DNA of 64,000 nucleotides from Kitasatospora azatica KCTC 9699 (GTDB lineage Bacteria; Actinomycetota; Actinomycetes; Streptomycetales; Streptomycetaceae): positions 2,356,001-2,420,000 of the forward strand of contig NZ_JQMO01000003.1 in the NCBI RefSeq assembly GCF_000744785.1, in the 5' to 3' direction. Under the pieces are notes generated by a model. It was not told the origin of the DNA. It was given only the letters and a program-made list of their open reading frames with translations, and did no database searches. Within the stretch, counting starts at the first letter, position 1. Every line of letters begins with the position of its first letter. Shown piece by piece: positions 58,730 to 64,000 of this stretch. Both the position numbers and the translations under genes were made by a program.

Positions 58730-59332
58730 TCAGACGGTGGTGACGACCTCGTCGTAGGCCAGCCGCGGGCTGCGCGGGTACCAGGCGTCCGCGCCCGGCT
58801 TGCCGATGTTCACCACGGCCAGCACCGAGTGGTCACCGTCGGCGAAGAACTCCTTGTTGATGCCCTCGGCGTTGAAGCCGGTCATCGGGCCGGCCGCCAG
58901 GCCGGCGGCGCGCACGCCGATGACGAAGTAGCCGACCTGCAGCGCACCGTTGAACGCCGCCGAGCCCTCGCGGACCGGGCGCTCCGAGAAGAAGAGGTCC
59001 TTGGCCTGCGGGAAGGCCGGGAACTGGGCCGGCAGCTCCTCGTGGAACTCGTTGTCGGCGGCCAGGACGGCGACCAGCGGGGCCGAGCCGGTCTTGGCCT
59101 TGTTGCCGTCCGCCATGTGCGACACCAGGCGCTCGCGGGCCTCGGCGGAACGGACCAGGACGACGCGCAGCGGCTGCTGGTTGAACGCGGTCGGCGCGTA
59201 CTTCACCAGGTCGTAGATCGCCTGGAGCTGCTCGTCGGTGACGGGCTCGTCGGTGAAGGTGTTCGCGGTGCGGGCCTCGCGGAAGAGCAGGTCCTGGGCG
59301 GCGGCGTCGAGAACGAGCGCGTTGTCGGTCAT
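58730..59332 (-). CDS. Malonic semialdehyde reductase / RutE-like nitroreductase family protein
   Basis: A 200-residue FMN-dependent reductase of the HadB/RutE subgroup. Typical pieces are LLFREARTANTFTDEPVTDEQLQAIYDLVKYAPTAFNQQPLRVVLVRS, GSAPLVAVLAADNEFHEELP, and FVIGVRAAGLAAGPMTGFNAEGIN followed by VVNIGKPG. In E. coli RutE reduces malonic semialdehyde in pyrimidine catabolism; no rut genes are nearby, so the natural substrate is open. ATG 59332 is used. Confidence 0.9.
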   Translation of the reverse strand: MTDNALVLDAAAQDLLFREARTANTFTDEPVTDEQLQAIYDLVKYAPTAFNQQPLRVVLVRSAEARERLVSHMADGNKAKTGSAPLVAVLAADNEFHEELPAQFPAFPQAKDLFFSERPVREGSAAFNGALQVGYFVIGVRAAGLAAGPMTGFNAEGINKEFFADGDHSVLAVVNIGKPGADAWYPRSPRLAYDEVVTTV

Positions 59333-59479
59333 GGTGCAGCACCTCTTGGCTGGTCGGTACGGATCATGCGGCGAAGGCCGCGCACACCGTCCAACCTAGG
59401 TGAATTTTCAACTATTCCTCAAGCGGCTGTGATCAACATCACTCTTGATCGCTCCGCCCGGGTACTCGCTCCGGCCGGG

Positions 59480-59716
59480 CTACTCGCCCCCGCCCGGCTC
59501 GGCCCGCTGCTCGGCCGCCAGCGCCGCGTCCAGCCGCGCCCTGGCCCCGTCCAGCCAGCGCTGACAGACCTTGGCCAGCTCCTCGCCGCGCTCCCACAGG
59601 GCCAGCGACTCCTCCAGCGTGGTCCCGCCGGTCTCCAGCTGCCGGACCACCTCCATCAGCGCATCCCTGGCCTGCTCGTAACCCAGCTCGGTGGTCGCGG
59701 TCTGCTCGTCAGCCAT
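59480..59716 (-). CDS. xseB: Exodeoxyribonuclease VII small subunit
   Basis: A 78-residue coiled-coil subunit (LGYEQARDALMEVVRQLETGGTTLEESLALWERGEELAKVCQRWLDGARARLDAAL), the standard XseB motif. It starts 4 bp after the xseA stop and is translated with it. Together they form the single-strand-specific exonuclease VII. Confidence 0.95.
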   Translation of the reverse strand: MADEQTATTELGYEQARDALMEVVRQLETGGTTLEESLALWERGEELAKVCQRWLDGARARLDAALAAEQRAEPGGGE

Positions 59717-59720
59717 GCGT

Positions 59721-60971
59721 TCAGCCTAGGGGCTGGTCCGGACATTCCGGCTGCGGATCGGGCGCCGGCAGCTGACCGACCGTCACCTCGAAGCCGCCGC
59801 CCGCCACCCGGGCGTGCAGCGCGGCGCCCTCGGTGAGCTGCACCGGATCGGTCACCACCTGCCCGTCGGCCCGCTGCAGCACCGCGTACCCGCGCTCGAG
59901 CGTGGCGGCGGGGGAGAGCGCCACCACCCTGGCCAGGGTGTGCCCGAGGTCCGACTCGGCCCGGTCCAGGCGGTGCCCGAGGGTTCGCCGGGCCCGGTCG
60001 AGCAGCGCGGTCAGCTCCTGCTCGCGCTCGCCGAGCAGCCGGTGCGGCGCGGCCAGCACCGGACGACTGCGCACCCCGGCCAGCCCGGCCCGCTCCCGCT
60101 CCACCAGACCGGTGATCATCCGGCGGGCCCGGTCGCGCAGCTGGCGCACCCGGGCCTGCTCCTCGCCGACGTCCGGCACCACCCGCTTGGCGGCGTCGGT
60201 GGGCGTGGCGGCCCGCAGGTCGGCGACGAAGTCCAGCAGCGGCTGGTCCGGTTCGTGGCCGATCGCGCTGACCACGGGCGTGCGGGTGGCGACCACGGTG
60301 CGGCACAGCTCCTCGTCGGAGAACGGCAGCAGGTCCTCCACGCTGCCGCCGCCACGGGCCACGATGATCACGTCCACCTCGGCGTGCTGGTCCAGCTCGC
60401 GCACCGCCCGGGCCACCTGGCCGGCCGCCTGCGGGCCCTGGACCAACACGTTGCGCACCTCGAAACGGACCGCGGGCCAGCGCCGGCGGGCCACCTCCAG
60501 CACATCCCGTTCGGCCGCCGAGGCCCGCCCGGTGACCAGCCCGATGCAGTGCGGCAGGAACGGCAGCGGACGCTTGCGCTCGGCCGCGAACAGCCCCTCG
60601 TCCGCCAGCTTGCGCTTCAGCTGCTCCAGCCGGGCCAGCAGCTCACCGAGCCCGACCAGCCGGATCTCGGTGGCCCGCAGCGAGAGCGTGCCACGCGCGG
60701 TGTACCACTCGGGCTTGGCGTGGAGAATCACCCGGGAGCCCTCGTGCAGGGTGTCGGCCAGCGGCTCGACCACCGAGCGGAAGCAGGTCACGCTCAGCGA
60801 GACGTCCTTGTCCGGGTCACGCAGCGTCAGGAACTGCATCCCGGGCCGGCGGCTCAGCTGGGTGATCTGGCCCTCCACCCAGATCGCCCCCAGCCGGTCG
60901 ACCCAGCCGCCGATCAGCTGGGACACCTTGCCGACCGGGAGCGGCGCTTCGGGGGAGCTGGGATTGGCCAT
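59721..60971 (-). CDS. xseA: Exodeoxyribonuclease VII large subunit
   Basis: A 416-residue nuclease subunit. The N-terminal OB domain (KVSQLIGGWVDRLGAIWVEGQITQL) binds single-stranded DNA. The catalytic part shows GLVTGRASAAERDVLEVARRRWP, VIIVARGGGSVEDLLPFSDEELCRTVVATRTPVVSAIGHEPDQPLLDFVADLRAATPTDAA and RGYAVLQRADG. ATG 60971 starts 10 bp after the APC permease stop, so the three genes may share a transcript. Confidence 0.96.
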   Translation of the reverse strand: MANPSSPEAPLPVGKVSQLIGGWVDRLGAIWVEGQITQLSRRPGMQFLTLRDPDKDVSLSVTCFRSVVEPLADTLHEGSRVILHAKPEWYTARGTLSLRATEIRLVGLGELLARLEQLKRKLADEGLFAAERKRPLPFLPHCIGLVTGRASAAERDVLEVARRRWPAVRFEVRNVLVQGPQAAGQVARAVRELDQHAEVDVIIVARGGGSVEDLLPFSDEELCRTVVATRTPVVSAIGHEPDQPLLDFVADLRAATPTDAAKRVVPDVGEEQARVRQLRDRARRMITGLVERERAGLAGVRSRPVLAAPHRLLGEREQELTALLDRARRTLGHRLDRAESDLGHTLARVVALSPAATLERGYAVLQRADGQVVTDPVQLTEGAALHARVAGGGFEVTVGQLPAPDPQPECPDQPLG

Positions 60972-60981
60972 GCGTACGAGG

Positions 60982-62325
60982 CTATCCCCGCCCGCCCACA
61001 GCGGTGGGCCGCTGGACGAAGGCCACCAGGAGCCCCACGGCCAGCCAGGCCAGCCCGACCAGCTGCGCGGTGTGGGTCGCCTTCCAGACCACCGCGACGA
61101 TCACCGCGATCCCCAGCACCGGCACCACCAGGTGCCGCAGCCAGTCCCGCGAGCCCTGCCGGACCACGTACCAGCCGATCACCGAGGCGTGCAGCAGTGT
61201 GAAGGCGGTCAGCGCCCCGATGTCCACCACCGAGGTCAGCTGGTCCAGGCCGTCGCTGCGTCCGGCCGCCCAGCCAGCCGCCGCCAGCGTCACCAGCGCC
61301 GCCAGCAGCAGCGCCCGGCGCGGCACGCCCGAGTCCGGGTCCACCCGGCCGAGCCCGCGCGGCAGCCGGCCCTCGCGCCCCATCGCGAAGAGCAGCCGGC
61401 CGGCCGCGGCCTGCCCGGCCAGCGCCGCGAAGGCCGCCCCGATCGCCTTGCTCACCGCGACCAGGGTGTGCAGCCAGTGCCCGATCGAGGTCTCCACGGT
61501 GTCGTAGAAGGCGGAACCCTGGGCGGCCGGCTGCTCGGTCAGCTGCTGCGGGGTGAGCGGTTCGAGCAGCGCGGCCAGGTAGCTCTGCGCGACGAACAGC
61601 CCACCGGACAGCAGCAGGCAGAGCAGCACCGCGCGGGCCACCGCCCGGGAGGCGCCGACGGCCTCCTCCACGAAGGAGGCGATCGCGTCGAAGCCGAGGT
61701 AGGAGAGCACCGCCACGCTCACCGCGCTCAGCACCGCGCCCAGGTCGAAGCCCCCGATGCCGGTCAGCGGCGAGAGCACCGGCCGCACCGTGCCGTCCCT
61801 GGCCAGCACCACCACCGCGCTGACCACGAAGACCGCCAGCACCGCGAGCTCCATCGCCAGCACCCCGAAGCCGACCACCGCCGCGGTGCGCACCCCGGCC
61901 AGGTTGAGCGCGGTGGTGACCAGCACCGCCAGCACCGTCCAGGCCCACCGCGACACGCCCGGCACCAGGGCGTGCAGCGCGATGCCGGAGAAGAGGTAGG
62001 CGACCGCCGGGATCAGCAGGTAGTCCAGCATCGCCATCCAGCCCGCGACGAAGCCGCTCCGCTCGCCCAGGCCGGCCCGCGCATAGGCGAAGACCGAGCC
62101 GGTCTGCGGCACCGCGTGCACCATCTGGGCGTAGGAGAAGGCGGTGAAGCCCATCGCGACGGTGGCGGCCAGGTAGACGGCGGCCACCGCGCCGTGGCTC
62201 TTGGCGTCCAGCACCCCGAAGATCCCGACCGGGGCCATCGGCGCGATGAAGAGCAGACCGTAGACCACCAGGTCGCGCAGGCCCAGGCTGCGCCGCAGGC
62301 CGTTCGGCTCGGGTCGTTCGTTCAC
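60982..62325 (-). CDS. APC-superfamily amino acid permease
   Basis: A 447-residue permease with about 12 membrane helices. The first contains the conserved substrate-site turn GLLFIAPMAPVGIFGVLDAKSHG and is followed by AYARAGLGERSGFVAGWMAMLDYLLIPAVAYLF. The helix-6 region is SYLGFDAIASFVEEAVGASRAVARAVL, and FAMGREGRLPRGLGRVDPDSGVPRRALLL is the typical loop. It is probably an amino-acid or polyamine importer of the putrescine-importer-like APC group; substrate unknown. GTG 62325 is the start. It is divergent from ispH. Confidence 0.92.
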   Translation of the reverse strand: MNERPEPNGLRRSLGLRDLVVYGLLFIAPMAPVGIFGVLDAKSHGAVAAVYLAATVAMGFTAFSYAQMVHAVPQTGSVFAYARAGLGERSGFVAGWMAMLDYLLIPAVAYLFSGIALHALVPGVSRWAWTVLAVLVTTALNLAGVRTAAVVGFGVLAMELAVLAVFVVSAVVVLARDGTVRPVLSPLTGIGGFDLGAVLSAVSVAVLSYLGFDAIASFVEEAVGASRAVARAVLLCLLLSGGLFVAQSYLAALLEPLTPQQLTEQPAAQGSAFYDTVETSIGHWLHTLVAVSKAIGAAFAALAGQAAAGRLLFAMGREGRLPRGLGRVDPDSGVPRRALLLAALVTLAAAGWAAGRSDGLDQLTSVVDIGALTAFTLLHASVIGWYVVRQGSRDWLRHLVVPVLGIAVIVAVVWKATHTAQLVGLAWLAVGLLVAFVQRPTAVGGRG

Positions 62326-62410
62326 CCGTCAGATTTGACCACCTGACGCAGCGTCCGCGCCGGAAGTGACCAGGTCTCGGCGCGGCATCCCCGCCCCGGC
62401 AGCGCGCCCG

Positions 62411-62416
62411 TACGAT
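62411..62416 (+). promoter_or_regulatory. -10 box TACGAT of ispH, leaderless start predicted
   Basis: TACGAT ends 6 bp before the ispH ATG, so transcription should begin at or within one base of the initiation codon. No Shine-Dalgarno sequence precedes the ATG, in line with a leaderless mRNA. Confidence 0.55.
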
Positions 62417-62422
62417 AGGGGC

Positions 62423-63400
62423 ATGTCGACCACCGCTCAGCGCCGCGTCCTGCTCGCCGCCCCCCGGGGCTACTGCGCGGGCGTCGACCGCGCCGTCATC
62501 GCCGTGGAGAAGGCCCTCGAGCAGTACGGGGCGCCGATCTACGTCCGCAAGCAGATCGTCCACAACAAGTACGTCGTGCAGACCCTGGAGAAGCAGGGCG
62601 CGATCTTCGTCGACGAGACGGAGGAGGTGCCCGAGGGTTCGATCGTGGTCTTCTCCGCGCACGGCGTGGCCCCCGCGGTGCACGACGAGGCGAAGGCCGG
62701 CAAGCTCGCCACCATCGACGCCACCTGCCCCCTGGTGACCAAGGTGCACAAGGAGGCCGTCCGGTTCGCGGACGAGGACTACGACATCCTGCTGGTCGGC
62801 CACGAGGGCCACGAGGAGGTGATCGGCACCATGGGCGAGGCCCCGGAGCGGATCCACCTGGTGGACGGCGCCGAGGACGTGGCGAACGTGCAGGTCCGCG
62901 ACGAGTCCAAGGTCGTCTGGCTCTCCCAAACCACTCTTTCGGTGGACGAGACCATGGCCACCGTCGGCGAGCTGAAGAAGCGCTTCCCGCTGCTGGTCTC
63001 GCCGCCCAGCGACGACATCTGCTACGCCACCCAGAACCGCCAGGTGGTGGTCAAGCAGATCGCCGCCGAGACCGACCTGCTGATCGTGGTCGGCTCCAAG
63101 AACTCCTCCAACTCGGTCCGCCTCGTCGAGGTCGGCCTGGAGTACGGCGCCAAGGCCGCGCACCTGGTGGACTTCGCCGAGGAGCTGGACGAGGCCTGGC
63201 TGGAAGGCGTCTCCACGGTCGGCCTGACCAGCGGCGCCTCGGTGCCGGAGATCCTGGTGCAGGGCGTGCTGGAGTGGCTGGCCGAGCGCGGCTTCGGTCA
63301 GGTCGAGACGGTCCGCACGGCCGAGGAGACGCTCACCTTCTCGCTGCCCAAGGAGCTGCGCCGCGACCTGCGCGCCGAGGCGGCCGGCAAGCTCGCCTGA
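62423..63400 (+). CDS. ispH: 4-hydroxy-3-methylbut-2-enyl diphosphate reductase
   Basis: A 325-residue iron-sulfur enzyme forming IPP and DMAPP in the last step of the MEP pathway. The three cluster Cys are in APRGYCAGVDRAV, IDATCPLVTKVH and DDICYATQNRQ. SAHGVAP, VGHEGHEEVIGTMGE, WLSQTTLSVDET and VVGSKNSSNSVRLVEVG are all present. ATG 62423 was chosen over a frame starting at 62366 because the protein there begins as in other IspH. Its product feeds the prenyl carrier pathway served by uppS in this window. Confidence 0.97.
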   Translation: MSTTAQRRVLLAAPRGYCAGVDRAVIAVEKALEQYGAPIYVRKQIVHNKYVVQTLEKQGAIFVDETEEVPEGSIVVFSAHGVAPAVHDEAKAGKLATIDATCPLVTKVHKEAVRFADEDYDILLVGHEGHEEVIGTMGEAPERIHLVDGAEDVANVQVRDESKVVWLSQTTLSVDETMATVGELKKRFPLLVSPPSDDICYATQNRQVVVKQIAAETDLLIVVGSKNSSNSVRLVEVGLEYGAKAAHLVDFAEELDEAWLEGVSTVGLTSGASVPEILVQGVLEWLAERGFGQVETVRTAEETLTFSLPKELRRDLRAEAAGKLA

Positions 63401-63478
63401 CGCTGTGGCAGGTTCCGGGCTGCTTTCCGCTCCCACCTCCCCTACGGTGAAGGTCGGGACTCGAAGAGGAGCAGCGAC

Positions 63479-64000
63479 GTGACCACACCCTCCGTGCCCT
63501 CCGGCGTTTTCGGCGTGGACATCGGCGGCTCGGGCATCAAGGGCGCCCCGGTCGACCTCGACCGCGGGGCGCTCGCCGAGCCCCGGCACAAGGTGCTCAC
63601 ACCGCACCCGGCCTCCCCGGAGGCCGTGGTCGCCGCGGTCCGCGAGGTGGTCGAGCACTTCGAGCACCGCGGGCCGGTCGGCCTGACCTTCCCCGGCGTG
63701 GTGGTCGACGGCCACACCCGCACCGCCGCCAACGTGGACCAGGGCTGGCTCGGGCTGGACGCCGAGGGCCTGTTCCGCGAGGCGCTGGACAGCCCCGCCG
63801 TGCTGCTCAACGACGCGGACGCGGCCGGCCTGGCCGAGGCCGCGCACGGCGCGGGGCGGGACCAGGGCGGGGTGATGCTGGTGCTCACCTTCGGCACCGG
63901 GATCGGCAGCGCGCTCTTCGTGGACGGGGCGCTGGTCCCCAACACCGAACTGGGCCACCTGGAGCTGCGCGGCAAGGACGCCGAGCGCCGGGCCTCGGCA
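63479..64000 (+). CDS. ppgK: Polyphosphate glucokinase (ROK family), cut by the right edge
   Basis: The first 174 codons of a ROK-family kinase phosphorylating glucose with polyphosphate or ATP. Visible motifs are the phosphate-1 loop GVFGVDIGGSGIKGAPVDL, GLTFPGVV, the catalytic Asp in VLLNDADAAGLAEA, and the PPGK signature LTFGTGIGSALFVDGALVPNTELGHLEL. GTG 63479 follows GAAGAGGAGCAGC. It runs off the window; full-length PpgK is about 250-265 residues. Confidence 0.95.
   Translation, partial: MTTPSVPSGVFGVDIGGSGIKGAPVDLDRGALAEPRHKVLTPHPASPEAVVAAVREVVEHFEHRGPVGLTFPGVVVDGHTRTAANVDQGWLGLDAEGLFREALDSPAVLLNDADAAGLAEAAHGAGRDQGGVMLVLTFGTGIGSALFVDGALVPNTELGHLELRGKDAERRASA

Overview
The window is very GC-rich, densely coded actinobacterial chromosome. 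It has AGGAGG-type ribosome sites, frequent GTG starts, ATGA gene overlaps, WhiB, SARP, XRE/DUF5753 and DUF397 proteins, SpoIIE phosphatases, PQQ-propeller Ser/Thr kinases and secreted chitinase. This points to Streptomycetaceae (Streptomyces, Kitasatospora or Streptacidiphilus); the genus cannot be fixed from the window. Both ends cut a gene: a PAS/GAF/SpoIIE phosphatase on the left and a polyphosphate glucokinase on the right.

Layout. 1-4.0 kb: SpoIIE regulator, then a decayed stretch with a duplicated scrap of the DUF255 gene, an SRPBCC protein and a 5'-truncated Uma2 gene. 4.0-11.1 kb: DUF255 thioredoxin-fold protein, GNAT, XRE regulator, a secreted papain-like protease paired with a membrane-anchored partner, a small membrane protein, TrhA. 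11.4-20.2 kb: PEP carboxykinase, AlaA-type aminotransferase, two paralogous membrane Ser/Thr kinases, prepilin peptidase. 20.3-26.4 kb: CMD/AhpD-like protein, SGNH hydrolase, an XRE/DUF397 cluster, a two-component system, a second truncated Uma2. 26.5-32 kb: GH18 chitinase with a DasR-like site, UppS, PIN-PhoH, lytic transglycosylase. 32.1-37.9 kb: AI-2E transporter, an ATPase/HNH pair resembling Septu (PtuA/PtuB), AhpD-AhpC and divergent OxyR. 38-44 kb: a four-gene translationally coupled operon for decaprenyl-phosphoryl-arabinose synthesis (NAGPA-like glycosidase, UbiA/DPPR synthase, DprE1, DprE2), followed by an IS1182-family element inserted exactly at the dprE2 stop codon. 44-51 kb: SpoIIE phosphatase, methyltransferase, large SARP/NB-ARC/TPR regulator divergent from a 75-codon peptide gene. 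51-64 kb: NTF2-like protein, F420-type oxidoreductase, secreted Ig/PKD protein, class I fumarase, DUF1707 protein, WhiB, GlpX, DUF4245 protein, nitroreductase, XseA/XseB, APC permease, IspH, PpgK.

How it fits together. Central carbon genes (pckG, fumarase, glpX, ppgK, alaA) and cell-envelope genes (uppS, ispH, DPA operon, transglycosylase, chitinase) dominate. The peroxide module (oxyR/ahpC/ahpD) is classical. The points most worth following up are: the Septu-like pair, whose terminator hairpin lies inside its own last codons; an oxyR with no ATG/GTG/TTG start; a DprE1 carrying Ala at the benzothiazinone-target Cys; a 15-bp palindrome shared by the chitinase and DPA-operon upstream regions; the IS insertion into a hairpin whose CTAG ends supply stop codons to two convergent genes; and an orphan peptide divergent from a SARP. 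No tRNA, rRNA or CRISPR array was seen.
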